DNA of 39,887 nucleotides from CAYLNK01 sp964384675. Its GTDB lineage: Bacteria; Acidobacteriota; Thermoanaerobaculia; UBA5066. Positions 9,614 through 18,461 of this stretch are shown here, in pieces. Position 1 is the first letter of the stretch, and each line of letters begins with the position of its first letter. The notes below the pieces were generated by a model. It ran no database searches. It was not told the DNA's origin and saw nothing but the letters and a program-made list of their open reading frames with translations. The translations under genes were made by a program, and so were the position numbers. The DNA lies in the NCBI GenBank assembly GCA_964384675.1, contig CAYLNK010000019.1, forward strand, positions 1 to 39,887, given 5' to 3'.

Positions 9614-11087
9614 CGGAGCGGCGCGCCGGCGCAGGCCGACCGGGCAGGAGCGACAGCAAGGTGCCGTAGAAGAAGCCGCTGAAGAAGACCATCAGGAACG
9701 GCAGGGCGGCCCAGAGGCCGAGCGAGACGGCCCAGGCGAGCGACCCGGCGAAATAGAGCGCCAGGGCGGCCTCCGCGGCGAGCGCCGGACGCACCGGCGA
9801 ACGGTAGAAGCCGCGGGTCGCGCGGCCCCGCTTCGGCGTGCGCAGGAAGGGCGTCGCGCGTCCGGCGAGAGCCTCGATCACCCCGATGGCGTTCCCCACG
9901 GCCATCCCGATCCCGAGCGACATCATCATCGGCACCAGCCGGATCGTCTTGCGCCAGGCGCGGCCGAGCGCGCGCTGCGACACGATGTAGAACGCTCCCA
10001 CCGAGACCGAGGAAAGGAGGAAGAGCGGCAGGTCGATCCAGAGGAGGCGCAGCCAGCCGAGCCGCGCGCGGATCTCGATCGACGGCACCACGAGGAGGGC
10101 GAGCAGCACCACGAGCGGGTACGACAGGTTGTTCGTCAGGTGGAGGAAGGCCTCCAGCTTCGTGGCGAGCGGCAACGGCGCGGCGAGGACGTCGCCCAGG
10201 AGGCGTCGCGCCACCTCGATCGCCCCCTTGGTCCAGCGCCCCTGCTGCGACTTGAAATCGCGCATCGTGGCGGGCACCTCGGCGGGTGCCGTGACGTCGT
10301 TCAGGAAGACGAAGCGCCAGCCACGCAGGAGCGCCCGGTAGGACAGGTCCAGGTCTTCGGTGAGCGTCTCCCCGGACCAGCCGCCGGCGTCCTCGATGGC
10401 GCTCCGCCGCCAGACCCCGGCCGTACCGTTGAAGTTGAAGAAGTGACCGCACCGGAACCGCACGGCCGACTCCAGCACGAAGTGTCCGTCCAGGAAGATC
10501 GACTGGAGCCGCGTCAGGAGCGAGTCCTCACGGTTGAGGTGCTCCCAGCGCACCTGCACCAGCGCCGTCGAGGGCTCGGCGAAGAAGGGCAGCGTGCGCT
10601 GCAGGAAGTCTGGGCCCGGGACGAAGTCGGCGTCGAAGATGGCGACCAGGGGCGCCGGTCCGTCGGGATGGCCGGCATCGACCGCCAGGCCGTGGGCGAG
10701 CGCGCCCGCCTTGTACCCGTCCCGCCCCGCGCGGCGGACCACCGTCACCTCGCGCCCCGGGCCGCGCAGCCGCCCGGCGACGCCCTCCGCGACGGCGGTC
10801 GTCTCGTCGTCCGAGTCGTCGACCAGCTGCACGCGCAAGGGGCCGCTCCAGCCAAGCGCGGCGCATGACTGGAGGAGCCGTTCCACGACCAGCCGCTCGT
10901 TGAAGACCGGCAGCTGCACGAGGACCGGCGTCGCGGGCGGGATCCCCGCGGCGGGCGGGTCGGGGTCGCGGTCCGGGACTCGATAATGCCGCGCGATGAG
11001 CCGCAGCCGATGAGAGCCGTAGAAGGCCAGGCCCGCGAGGGCCAGGTAGTAGGCGGCGAGGACGAGGCCCTCCCCGGCGGTCAGCAT
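9609..11087 (-). CDS. Processive family 2 glycosyltransferase (cellulose/mannan-synthase-like)
   Basis: 492 residues. An N-terminal membrane helix (about 6-25) is followed by a cytosolic GT-A domain with the processive-enzyme motifs in order: Asp91 within QLVDDSDDE, the metal-binding FDAD (151-154), TED (243-245, catalytic base) and QQGRW (281-285). Three or more C-terminal membrane spans (about 300-470) would form the polymer channel. This matches CesA/CslA-type synthases that build beta-linked glucan or mannan from a nucleotide sugar; the polymer is unknown, and no PilZ domain or BcsB partner is present. ATG 11087-11085 is chosen because the helix starts right after it and GGAG lies 11-14 nt upstream. 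Divergent from a GT-C-like enzyme; queE follows directly. Confidence 0.88.
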   Translation of the reverse strand: MLTAGEGLVLAAYYLALAGLAFYGSHRLRLIARHYRVPDRDPDPPAAGIPPATPVLVQLPVFNERLVVERLLQSCAALGWSGPLRVQLVDDSDDETTAVAEGVAGRLRGPGREVTVVRRAGRDGYKAGALAHGLAVDAGHPDGPAPLVAIFDADFVPGPDFLQRTLPFFAEPSTALVQVRWEHLNREDSLLTRLQSIFLDGHFVLESAVRFRCGHFFNFNGTAGVWRRSAIEDAGGWSGETLTEDLDLSYRALLRGWRFVFLNDVTAPAEVPATMRDFKSQQGRWTKGAIEVARRLLGDVLAAPLPLATKLEAFLHLTNNLSYPLVVLLALLVVPSIEIRARLGWLRLLWIDLPLFLLSSVSVGAFYIVSQRALGRAWRKTIRLVPMMMSLGIGMAVGNAIGVIEALAGRATPFLRTPKRGRATRGFYRSPVRPALAAEAALALYFAGSLAWAVSLGLWAALPFLMVFFSGFFYGTLLSLLPGRPAPARRSV

Positions 11088-11101
11088 CGTCTCTCGCTCC
11101 C

Positions 11102-11114
11102 GATCATCTTGATC
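11102..11114. promoter_or_regulatory. Palindrome between divergent glycosyltransferases
   Basis: GATCA-TCT-TGATC: perfect 5-bp arms around a 3-bp centre, 15 bp before the GT2 start and overlapping the TTG proposed as start of the GT-C-like gene. It could be an operator shared by the two genes. The arms are short, so this is only a candidate. Confidence 0.25.
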
Positions 11115-12248
11115 GCGGCGCTCCTCGTCCGCATTCCGTTCGTGCTGCTCCCGCCGGCTTTCTCCGACGACGTCCACCGGCACCGGTGGGACGGCCGCGT
11201 GCTCGCCGCGGGAATCGACCCGTACCGTCACGCGCCGGCCGATCCGCGCCTTTCGCGTCTCGTCGACGCCGACGCACGCAAGATAAACCATCCCGGCATC
11301 CCGACGGTCTACGGTCCGCTGGCCCAGGGCCTCCTCGCGCTCCTGGCCCGCTCCCCGGCGAAGGCCTCGCTGACGTCCATCAAGGCGATGGCGGGCGCCT
11401 TCGACCTGGTCGCGGTCGGCGCTCTGTGGACGCTCGGACTGACGACCGGCGCCGGCTCGCTGCCGGCTCTCGCCTACGCGCTCCACCCGCTTTCGGTGAT
11501 CGAGACCGCGGGGGAAGGGCACCTGGACGGGACCGCCGTCGCGCTCCTGCTCGTCGCTCTGGCGTGTGTCGCCCGGGGGCGCGGTCGCCCCGGCGCGATC
11601 GTCTACGGGGCCTCCGCGCTGGTGAAGGTCACACCGCTCGCCGCCGCCCCGGCCCTCTTCCGTTCGCTCGGACGCGCCGGCGCCGGCCTGTCGCTCCTGA
11701 CGCTCGCGGCCGGGCTCGCTCCGTTCCACGGATCGGGCGGCCCGCTGCGCGGCCTCGCGACGTACGCGCGGCGCTGGGAGGCCAACGGCGTCCTCTACCC
11801 CGACCTGGTGCGGCTCCTGGACCGGACTCACGCCGCCCGCCACGCCAAGGAGACGTTCGCGGGCGTGAAGGCGCTCCTGGGCCACCCCGCCTTCCTGGAC
11901 CGGCTCTGGGGTCTCTTCTACACCGGGTTCCTGGCGCGTGCGCTCCTGGGCGGGCTCTTCCTCGTCGGAGCGTGGCGGATCCTCCGTGGCGAGCCGGACT
12001 CGACGCGGGCGACGGGCCTCCTCCTCGTTCTCCTCCTCGTCGTCTCGCCCACGCTCCACCCGTGGTACCTCCTCAACGTCCTCCCGTTCGCGCTCCTCTT
12101 CGGATGGGCCTCCGTGGGCTGGGTCGCCGGGGCGGTGCCGCTCGCCCACCTCGCGGGACGGGGGCTTCACCCGGACCTCGTCCGGGCGGTCGAGTACCTG
12201 CCCGCTCTCGTCCTCTACCTCGCGGTCGACCGGAGGCGCGCGCGATGA
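11109..12248 (+). CDS. Polytopic glycosyltransferase, GT-C / DUF2029-like
   Basis: About 379 residues with roughly nine hydrophobic spans. The first large loop carries FSDDVHRHRWDGRVLAAGID, the acidic DD pair placed as in lipid-linked-sugar mannosyltransferases of GT-C fold, followed by PYRHAPADPRL and NHPGIPTVYGP, and later SPTLHPWYLL. These are usual for polyprenyl-phosphate-hexose-dependent enzymes, so the donor may be a lipid phosphate sugar. The start is uncertain: TTG 11109 is the only start codon near the first helix; ATG 11010 or 10986 would add residues antisense to the GT2 gene that do not look like protein. Its stop overlaps truA (ATGA), placing it first in the truA-uppS-cdsA-dxr-rseP-ispG unit. 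Confidence 0.7.
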   Translation: MIAALLVRIPFVLLPPAFSDDVHRHRWDGRVLAAGIDPYRHAPADPRLSRLVDADARKINHPGIPTVYGPLAQGLLALLARSPAKASLTSIKAMAGAFDLVAVGALWTLGLTTGAGSLPALAYALHPLSVIETAGEGHLDGTAVALLLVALACVARGRGRPGAIVYGASALVKVTPLAAAPALFRSLGRAGAGLSLLTLAAGLAPFHGSGGPLRGLATYARRWEANGVLYPDLVRLLDRTHAARHAKETFAGVKALLGHPAFLDRLWGLFYTGFLARALLGGLFLVGAWRILRGEPDSTRATGLLLVLLLVVSPTLHPWYLLNVLPFALLFGWASVGWVAGAVPLAHLAGRGLHPDLVRAVEYLPALVLYLAVDRRRAR

Positions 12249-13003
12249 GGGTCCGTCTCGACCTGGCATACGACGGATCCGGCTTCGAGGGCTGGCAGAT
12301 CCAGGAGGCGGAGCGGCCGGTGCGCACGGTCCAGGGCGAGCTGGAGGCCGTGCTCGCCGGTCTCTACGGCACGGGCCTCCGAATCCACGGTTCCGGCCGG
12401 ACGGACACCGGGGTCCACGCGGACGGGCAGGTCGCCCACGTCGACCCGCCAAAGAGCCCACGGATACCCGTCGACGGCCTCCGGCGCGCCCTCAACTCGC
12501 GGCTGCCGGACGACGTGCGGGTGCTCGCGGTCGCGGAGGTCGCGCCGGAGTGGCACGCCCGCTTCTCGGCGCTCGGAAAGGTGTACGTCTATCGCCTGAG
12601 GCGCGGCGAGATCCTCCACCCGGTCACGGGGCGAAACGAGGCCCTCGCGCGGGAGCGCCTCGACGTCGGCGCGATGCGGGACGCGGCGCGACGGCTCCTC
12701 GGCCGCCGCGACTTCACGCCGTTCTCGCTGACGGGCTCGGACCCGACGACCACGGTCCGCACGTTGGCGCGGCTGGAGGTCGCGGAGGAGGGGAGCCTCC
12801 TCGTGATCACCGCGATCGGGGACGGTTTCCTGCGGGGGATGGTGCGCCGGCTCGTCGGCACGCTCCGTGATGTGGGGCGGGGGAGGACGCCACCGTGGCT
12901 CGCCCCGGAGCGTCCCGGCCCCCCCGCCGAGGCGCGAGGGCTTACACTTCACAAAGTGCTTTACGCTCCGGACTCGCTGCCGGAGGCCGGAGATACAATG
13001 TGA
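12245..13003 (+). CDS. truA: tRNA pseudouridine(38-40) synthase TruA
   Basis: 252 residues, normal length. It converts U38-U40 in the tRNA anticodon arm to pseudouridine. The opening LDLAYDGSGFEGWQ and the catalytic motif GSGRTDTGVHA with Asp54 are diagnostic. Further conserved blocks are RALNSRLP, FSALGKVYVYRL and GDGFLRGMVRRLVG near the end, which together form the RNA-binding cleft of the dimer. ATG 12245 overlaps the upstream stop (ATGA). The next gene can start either at GTG 13000, overlapping this stop, or at ATG 13036. It is an RNA-modification gene embedded in an envelope operon, which is a frequent passenger arrangement. Confidence 0.96.
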   Translation: MRVRLDLAYDGSGFEGWQIQEAERPVRTVQGELEAVLAGLYGTGLRIHGSGRTDTGVHADGQVAHVDPPKSPRIPVDGLRRALNSRLPDDVRVLAVAEVAPEWHARFSALGKVYVYRLRRGEILHPVTGRNEALARERLDVGAMRDAARRLLGRRDFTPFSLTGSDPTTTVRTLARLEVAEEGSLLVITAIGDGFLRGMVRRLVGTLRDVGRGRTPPWLAPERPGPPAEARGLTLHKVLYAPDSLPEAGDTM

Positions 13004-13035
13004 GGTTCGGGTCCCTGGAGGACGCGCCGGACGCC

Positions 13036-13872
13036 ATGATCGACAAGGACACCATCGCCCTCCCGGGCACCGACGAGAGGTCGCTCCTCGACTCGCTGGA
13101 TCTCACCCGGCTTCCGCGGCACGTCGCGGTGATCATGGACGGCAACGGTCGCTGGGCGCAGAAGCGGCGCCTGCCCCGCGTCGAGGGGCATCGGGCCGGC
13201 ATCGCCTCGGTCCGGTCGACCGTGGAGACCGCCGCGCGGCTGGAGCTCGAGGCCCTCACCCTCTACGCGTTCTCGACCGAGAACTGGAAGCGGCCTCGGC
13301 TCGAGGTGATGACCCTGATGGCGCTCCTCAAGGAGTACCTGCGCCGCGAGCTCAAGACGCTCCTCGACAACGACATCTCGTTCCGCGTGGTGGGCCGGAT
13401 GGACGGCCTCGACCCGTCGGTCCAGAACGCGCTCGAGCACGCGCTCACGGCCACCTCCCGCTGCCGGGGGATGGTGTTCAGCATCGCCCTCAACTACTCG
13501 GGGCGCGCCGAGCTGACCGACGTGGCGCGGGCCATCGCGCGCGAGGCCGCGGCCGGGACGCTGCGTCCCGAGGACGTCGACGAGGACGCCATCTCACGCC
13601 GTCTCTACACCGCGGGCCTCCCCGACCCCGACCTCCTCGTCCGGACGAGCGGCGAGCTCCGGATCTCCAACTTCCTCCTCTGGCAGATCGCCTACGCCGA
13701 GATCCACGTGACACCGGTCCTCTGGCCCGACTTCCGGTGCCGCCACTTCCTGGAGTCGATCGCGGAGTTCCAGCGGCGCGAGCGGCGGTACGGCGGCGTG
13801 CTCGAGCCGATGGCCGAGGGACACGAGCACGAGGGAACGGCTCACGCCACGCGGGCGGCGGCTTCCGGGTGA
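13036..13872 (+). CDS. uppS: Undecaprenyl (di-trans,poly-cis-polyprenyl) diphosphate synthase
   Basis: 278 residues. This cis-prenyltransferase adds isopentenyl units to farnesyl diphosphate to make the C55 carrier lipid for peptidoglycan and surface glycans. Family signatures are clear: HVAVIMDGNGRWA with Asp35 binding the diphosphate, then GHRAG, TLYAFSTENW, ALNYSGR and RTSGELRISNFLLWQ. ATG 13036 has GGAGG about 15 nt upstream. GTG 13000 is an alternative with GGAG at a better 7-nt spacing and a GTGA overlap with truA, and would add 12 residues. The C-terminal 25 residues (Glu/His/Ala-rich) extend past the family core. It overlaps cdsA (GTGA). Confidence 0.96.
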   Translation: MIDKDTIALPGTDERSLLDSLDLTRLPRHVAVIMDGNGRWAQKRRLPRVEGHRAGIASVRSTVETAARLELEALTLYAFSTENWKRPRLEVMTLMALLKEYLRRELKTLLDNDISFRVVGRMDGLDPSVQNALEHALTATSRCRGMVFSIALNYSGRAELTDVARAIAREAAAGTLRPEDVDEDAISRRLYTAGLPDPDLLVRTSGELRISNFLLWQIAYAEIHVTPVLWPDFRCRHFLESIAEFQRRERRYGGVLEPMAEGHEHEGTAHATRAAASG

Positions 13873-14687
13873 GGTTCCAGAGGGAGCTGACGGCGGCCGT
13901 CCTGATCCCCGCCGTCCTGGGTTTGCTGATCAAGGGTCCGACCTGGGGCTGGGCGCTCTTGGTGGCGCTCGCCTGCGCGCTCGCCCTGGTGGAGTTCTTC
14001 GGCCTGATCCGCGCCGCCGGGTGGATCGTTCCGCGCTGGGTGGCTCTCGCGCTCCTCCTCGCCATCCTGTTCGCCCAGTTCCGGGGCTCCCACGCGGCGC
14101 TCGTCGGGCTCGTGGCCGCGACCCTCGTCGTCATCCCGGCGCTCGTGATGTTCGCGTCGCCGCCCGAGTCGATCCTCCTGCCGTCCACCGCCGCGTCGGC
14201 CTTCGCGGTGCTGTACGTGGCGGCCGGGGGCGCGGCGTTCATCGGCCTCCGCGCGCTCGGCTGGCGGCCCGTCCTGTTCCTTCTCCTGATCGTCTGGGCC
14301 GGCGACTCGGCGGCGTACTACGTCGGCCGGAGGTGGGGGAAGAGGAAGCTCGCTCCCGTCGTCAGCCCGAAGAAGACGTGGGCCGGCCTCTTCGGCCAGC
14401 TCGGCGCCGGGACGCTCCTCGGCGCCGTGCTCGGCTATCTCTGGTCGGGCGGCGCGGGAGCGTGGCTCGTCGCGCTCTTCACCGCGGGCGTCGGGCTGCT
14501 CCTCTCCGTCGTCGCCGTGATCGGGGACCTCGTGGAGTCGACGTTCAAGCGCAGCTGCGCGGTCAAGGACTCGGGCGGCCTCCTCCCCGGGCACGGCGGC
14601 CTCCTCGACCGGCTCGACTCGCTCCTGTACGCGGGACCCGTCCTGCTGATCGCCCTCACGCTCGCGCCGTGGAGCCTCCCCCGATGA
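13869..14687 (+). CDS. cdsA: Phosphatidate cytidylyltransferase CdsA
   Basis: 272 residues. It makes CDP-diacylglycerol from phosphatidate and CTP at the inner membrane, the branch point of phospholipid synthesis. Multiple membrane spans cover most of the protein. The C-terminal CDS signature is intact: STFKRSCAVKDSGGLLPGHG followed by GLLDRLD, including the KD and HGG residues that bind metal and substrate. GTG 13869 overlaps the uppS stop (GTGA), and its own stop overlaps the dxr ATG (ATGA), so the three genes are translationally coupled. The order uppS-cdsA-dxr-rseP is conserved widely in bacteria. Confidence 0.96.
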   Translation: MRFQRELTAAVLIPAVLGLLIKGPTWGWALLVALACALALVEFFGLIRAAGWIVPRWVALALLLAILFAQFRGSHAALVGLVAATLVVIPALVMFASPPESILLPSTAASAFAVLYVAAGGAAFIGLRALGWRPVLFLLLIVWAGDSAAYYVGRRWGKRKLAPVVSPKKTWAGLFGQLGAGTLLGAVLGYLWSGGAGAWLVALFTAGVGLLLSVVAVIGDLVESTFKRSCAVKDSGGLLPGHGGLLDRLDSLLYAGPVLLIALTLAPWSLPR

Positions 14688-15856
14688 CACGCAAGCGGAT
14701 CGCCCTGATGGGGGCCACGGGCTCCATCGGGGACTCGGCCCTCTCCGTCGTGGCGCAGCTCCCCGAGCGGTTCGAGATCGTGACGATGGCCGCCGGCTCG
14801 AACCTCGAGAAGCTCCTCCCCGCGGTCGCCGCCCACCGTCCGAAGGTGGTGTCGGTGAAGACGCGCGAGGACGCCGAACGGATCCGCCTGGAGTTCCCGG
14901 GGATCGCCGTCGGCTTCGGGGAGCGGGGTCTCGTCGACGTGGCGACGCACCCGGACGTCGACGTCGTGCTGGGCGGCCTCGTCGGCTCGCTCGGGCTCGG
15001 CTCCGCCTACGAGGCGGTGAAGCTGGGCAAGACGCTGGCGCTCGCCAACAAGGAGACCCTGGTCGTGGCCGGCGAGCCGCTGATGGCGGCGGCGCGCCTC
15101 TCCGGGGCCGCCGTCCTCCCCGTCGACTCCGAGCACGCCGCGCTCCACCAGGCGCTCCGCTGCGGGGCGGCGCCGGAGGTCGAGCGCCTCGTCCTGACCG
15201 CCTCGGGCGGGCCGTTCCGGACGCGTCCGGTCGAGACGTTTGGCGACATCACCGTGGCCGACGCTCTGAAGCACCCGACCTGGAAGATGGGTCCGAAGAT
15301 CACGATCGACTCGGCCACGATGATGAACAAGGGGCTCGAGGTGATCGAGGCGCGCTGGCTCTTCGACGTGCCGCCCGAGCGGATCGGCGTCGTGATCCAC
15401 CCGCAGTCGATCCTCCACTCGATGGTGGAGTTCGTGGACGGCTCGGTGATCGCCCAGATGTCCCCCAACGACATGCGCTTCCCGATCCTCTACGCCCTGA
15501 CGTACCCCGACCGGATCCCGACGCCGCTCCCGCGCCTGCCGCTCACGCGGCTGGGGCGACTGGACCTGGAGCCGCTCGATCCCGCGCGCTATCCCGCGGT
15601 GCCGCTCGCCTATGCCGCGCTCCGAGCCGGAGGCTCGGCTCCGGCCGTCCTGAACGCCGCCAACGAGGTGGCCGTCGCCGCCTTCCTGCGCGGCGACCTC
15701 CCGTACCCCGCCATCGTGGAGACCGTCGAGCGCGTCCTGGCGCGCCACGCCGTGTCGGCGGTCGACTCGGTCGCCGCCGCGATGGAGCACGACGCCTGGG
15801 CGCGCCGCGAGGCGGCGGCCGGCCTCGCCAGAACCACATCCACCCCCACCGCGTAG
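14684..15856 (+). CDS. dxr: 1-deoxy-D-xylulose 5-phosphate reductoisomerase
   Basis: 390 residues, typical of DXR. It is the committed step of the MEP isoprenoid pathway, turning DXP into MEP with NADPH and a divalent metal. Visible motifs: NADPH-binding GATGSIGDSAL at the N terminus, ALANKETLV, the metal ligands in PVDSEHAA, then TASGGPFR, the active-site stretch HPTWKMGPKITIDSATMMNK, HPQSILHSMVEF and NAANEVAV. This is the target class of fosmidomycin. ATG overlaps the cdsA stop; rseP begins 10 nt downstream. With uppS and ispG in the same unit, MEP flux and its use for carrier lipid are probably expressed together. Confidence 0.97.
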   Translation: MTRKRIALMGATGSIGDSALSVVAQLPERFEIVTMAAGSNLEKLLPAVAAHRPKVVSVKTREDAERIRLEFPGIAVGFGERGLVDVATHPDVDVVLGGLVGSLGLGSAYEAVKLGKTLALANKETLVVAGEPLMAAARLSGAAVLPVDSEHAALHQALRCGAAPEVERLVLTASGGPFRTRPVETFGDITVADALKHPTWKMGPKITIDSATMMNKGLEVIEARWLFDVPPERIGVVIHPQSILHSMVEFVDGSVIAQMSPNDMRFPILYALTYPDRIPTPLPRLPLTRLGRLDLEPLDPARYPAVPLAYAALRAGGSAPAVLNAANEVAVAAFLRGDLPYPAIVETVERVLARHAVSAVDSVAAAMEHDAWARREAAAGLARTTSTPTA

Positions 15857-15866
15857 GAAGCAGCAG

Positions 15867-17207
15867 ATGCAGATCCCGACCAACATCCTGGCCCTCGTCT
15901 TCGTCCTCTCGGTCCTCATCGTTCTCCACGAGTGGGGACACTTCGCCGTCGCGAAGTCGTTCAAGTTCCCGGTGGAAGTCTTCTCGCTCGGCTTCGGCAA
16001 GCGCCTCTTCGGCTGGAAGCGTGGGGAGACCGACTACCGCGTCTCCCTCATCCCGCTCGGCGGCTACGTGAAGATCGTGGGGCTCGGCCCGGACGAAAGC
16101 GACATCGTGGCGGGGGGCGAGGCCGCTCCCGCGCAGCCCGGCACGCGGGCCCAGCGCCTGCTGATCCTCTTCGCCGGGCCCGGGGTGAACCTGGTGCTGG
16201 CCCTCCTCCTCACGACGTTCGCCCTGATGCTCGGAGTCGAGGTGCCGAAGTACTACGACGAGCGCCCGGTCGTGAAGCACGTCGACGCGGGGAGCCCCGC
16301 CGAGAAGGCCGGCGTCAAGGTGGACGACCTGGTGCTCAAGCTCTCGGGCCGGCCGGTGACGACGTGGCGCGAGGTGGAGCTCGACCTCGGCACCTCGCCG
16401 CGGCAGGAGATCCCGGTGGAGATCCAGCGGGGAAGCGAGATCGTCACGCTGAGCGTGCGGCCCGAGCCGATGACCAAGTTCCAGAAGGCGTACGACATCG
16501 GGTACGTCGGCCTGAACCCGCAGATCCCCGCGATCGTCGGCACCCTGATGCCGGGCTACCCGGGCGCGAAGGCCGGGCTGAAGGCCGGGGACCGCATCGC
16601 GGCCATCGACGGCAAGGAGGTCTCCGGCTACTACGAGGTCGTCCGCCGGATGCGCGCCGCGGCCACCGAGGCGGCCGGCAAGCCGCCCGTGGCGATGGCG
16701 TTCACGATCGAGCGCGACGGGGCGCCGCGGACGATCTCCATCGTCCCGCAGGACGAGGCCGGCTCCTGGAAGATCGGCTTCACCCCGAAGTACGAGCTGG
16801 TGCGGCGCAAGCTGGCGTTCGGCGCGGCCGTCGGCGCGGCCGTCTCGGAGCTGAAGAACCAGACCCGCACCACGTTCTCGATCGTCGGCCGCCTCTTCCA
16901 GGGGAAGGGCTCGATGCGCCAGTTCTCCGGCCCGATCGACATCGCCCGGATGTCGGGCGAGATGGCGCGGACCGGCCTGGCCGCGCTCCTCGGCTTCATG
17001 GGGATGCTGTCGCTCCAGCTCGGGATCCTGAACCTGCTGCCGATCCCTCTCCTGGACGGCGGGCAGATCTTCATCACGCTGGTCGAGGCCGCGGCGCGGC
17101 GCGACTTCTCCCTGAAGGTGAAGGAGCGCCTTCTCCAGGCGGGGCTCGCGTTCCTGGTGCTGGTGATGGTGACCGTCCTCTACTTCGACGTCGTCAAGAA
17201 CATCTGA
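15867..17207 (+). CDS. rseP: Site-2 intramembrane metalloprotease RseP
   Basis: 446 residues. A membrane zinc protease with HEWGH (21-25) in the first helix and the third-ligand motif LLPIPLLDGGQ in a C-terminal helix. Two periplasmic PDZ domains lie between (about 120-210 and 215-305; signs are SPAEKAGVKVDDLV and PGAKAGLKAGDRI). In E. coli RseP cuts the anti-sigma factor RseA after DegS and clears signal-peptide remnants; whether a sigma-E system exists here is not shown, and no rpoE or rseA gene is in the window. It would fit downstream of an HtrA-type protease. ATG 15867 follows AGGAAG. One base separates it from ispG. Confidence 0.96.
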   Translation: MQIPTNILALVFVLSVLIVLHEWGHFAVAKSFKFPVEVFSLGFGKRLFGWKRGETDYRVSLIPLGGYVKIVGLGPDESDIVAGGEAAPAQPGTRAQRLLILFAGPGVNLVLALLLTTFALMLGVEVPKYYDERPVVKHVDAGSPAEKAGVKVDDLVLKLSGRPVTTWREVELDLGTSPRQEIPVEIQRGSEIVTLSVRPEPMTKFQKAYDIGYVGLNPQIPAIVGTLMPGYPGAKAGLKAGDRIAAIDGKEVSGYYEVVRRMRAAATEAAGKPPVAMAFTIERDGAPRTISIVPQDEAGSWKIGFTPKYELVRRKLAFGAAVGAAVSELKNQTRTTFSIVGRLFQGKGSMRQFSGPIDIARMSGEMARTGLAALLGFMGMLSLQLGILNLLPIPLLDGGQIFITLVEAAARRDFSLKVKERLLQAGLAFLVLVMVTVLYFDVVKNI

Positions 17208-17208
17208 G

Positions 17209-18450
17209 ATGAAGGCGCGGCGGCACCAGACGGTCGGAGTCCAGGTCGGGAAGGTGCTCGTCGGGGGCGGCGCGCCGGTCGCCGTGCAGTCGATGGCCAA
17301 CACCGACACCGCGGACGTGGAGTCGACCGTGAAGCAGAGCCTCGAGCTCTTCGAGGCCGGCTCGGAGCTGCTGCGGATCACGGTGAACGTGCCGGAGGCG
17401 GCGGAGGCCGTTCCGGAGATCAAGCGCCGGCTCCTCGCCGCCGGCTGCGACGCCCCGCTGATCGGCGACTTCCACTACAACGGCCACCTCCTCCTGACGA
17501 AGTACGCGGAGATGGCGCGCGCGCTCGACAAGTACCGGATCAACCCGGGCAACGTCGGCACCGGGAAACGGCGCGACGAGCAGTTCGCCACGATCTGCCA
17601 GGTGGCCCGCGAGAACGGCAAGCCGGTCCGCATCGGCGTCAACGGCGGCTCCCTGAACCAGGAGCTCGTCATGCGGAAGATGCAGGAGAACACCGACCAC
17701 GATCTCGGCAAGACGTCCGAGGAGATCGTGAACGAGTGCATGGTGCTCTCCGCCCTGGAGTCGACCGGGCTGGCCCTCGAGTGCGGGCTCCGGAAGGACC
17801 AGATCATCATCTCGTGCAAGGTGTCGCGGCCCTCGGACCTGATCGCCGTCTACCGTGACCTCGCCGCGAAGACCGACCAGCCGCTCCACCTGGGCCTCAC
17901 CGAGGCGGGGATGGGGACCAAGGGCCTCGTCTGGTCGGCGGCGGCGATGGGCGTCCTCCTCGAGGCCGGGATCGGCGACACCATCCGCGTCTCCCTCACC
18001 CCGCGGCCGAACGGGGACCGGCGCGAGGAGGTCTACGCGGCGTGCGAGCTCCTCCAGTCGCTGGGCCTCCGGAGCTTCGCGCCGAGCGTCACCGCGTGCC
18101 CCGGCTGCGGCCGCACGACGTCGACCACGTTCCAGGAGCTGGCCGAGCGGATCCAGGGCTACGTGCGCGAGCAGATGCCGGTCTGGAAGCGGGAGTACGA
18201 CGGCGTCGAGACGATGACCCTGGCCGTGATGGGCTGCGTCGTGAACGGGCCCGGCGAGTCGAAGGCGTCGAGCATCGGGATCAGCCTCCCCGGCACGGGC
18301 GAGGCCCCGAGCTGCCCCGTCTACGTCGACGGACAGAAGTTCACCACCCTGAAGGGGAGCCCGGACGAGCTGTCGGTGGCCTTCCAGAAGCTCGTCGACG
18401 ACTACGTCTCGACCAAGTACCCGCGCAAGCAGGCCGAGGTTCTCGCCTAA
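17209..18450 (+). CDS. ispG: 4-hydroxy-3-methylbut-2-en-1-yl diphosphate synthase IspG
   Basis: 413 residues, the short bacterial two-domain form. It reduces MEcPP to HMBPP, the penultimate MEP step, with a [4Fe-4S] cluster. The TIM-barrel half starts with QSMANTDT and holds the substrate-binding block RINPGNVG; the C-terminal ferredoxin-reductase-like half carries the cluster cysteines Cys297 and Cys300 (CPGCGRT) and Cys343 (CVVNGPGE). The start is ATG one base after the rseP stop. It ends at TAA 18448-18450, which also forms the first three bases of a -10-like TAAACT for the next gene. Confidence 0.97.
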   Translation: MKARRHQTVGVQVGKVLVGGGAPVAVQSMANTDTADVESTVKQSLELFEAGSELLRITVNVPEAAEAVPEIKRRLLAAGCDAPLIGDFHYNGHLLLTKYAEMARALDKYRINPGNVGTGKRRDEQFATICQVARENGKPVRIGVNGGSLNQELVMRKMQENTDHDLGKTSEEIVNECMVLSALESTGLALECGLRKDQIIISCKVSRPSDLIAVYRDLAAKTDQPLHLGLTEAGMGTKGLVWSAAAMGVLLEAGIGDTIRVSLTPRPNGDRREEVYAACELLQSLGLRSFAPSVTACPGCGRTTSTTFQELAERIQGYVREQMPVWKREYDGVETMTLAVMGCVVNGPGESKASSIGISLPGTGEAPSCPVYVDGQKFTTLKGSPDELSVAFQKLVDDYVSTKYPRKQAEVLA

Positions 18451-18453
18451 ACT
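18448..18453 (+). promoter_or_regulatory. -10 element of the SirB1-like gene built on the ispG stop
   Basis: TAAACT begins with the TAA stop codon of ispG and lies 8 nt before GTG 18462. There is no Shine-Dalgarno in CTCCTTCC. It suggests an extra internal start point for the SirB1-like gene within the operon. Confidence 0.4.
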
Positions 18454-18461
18454 CTCCTTCC

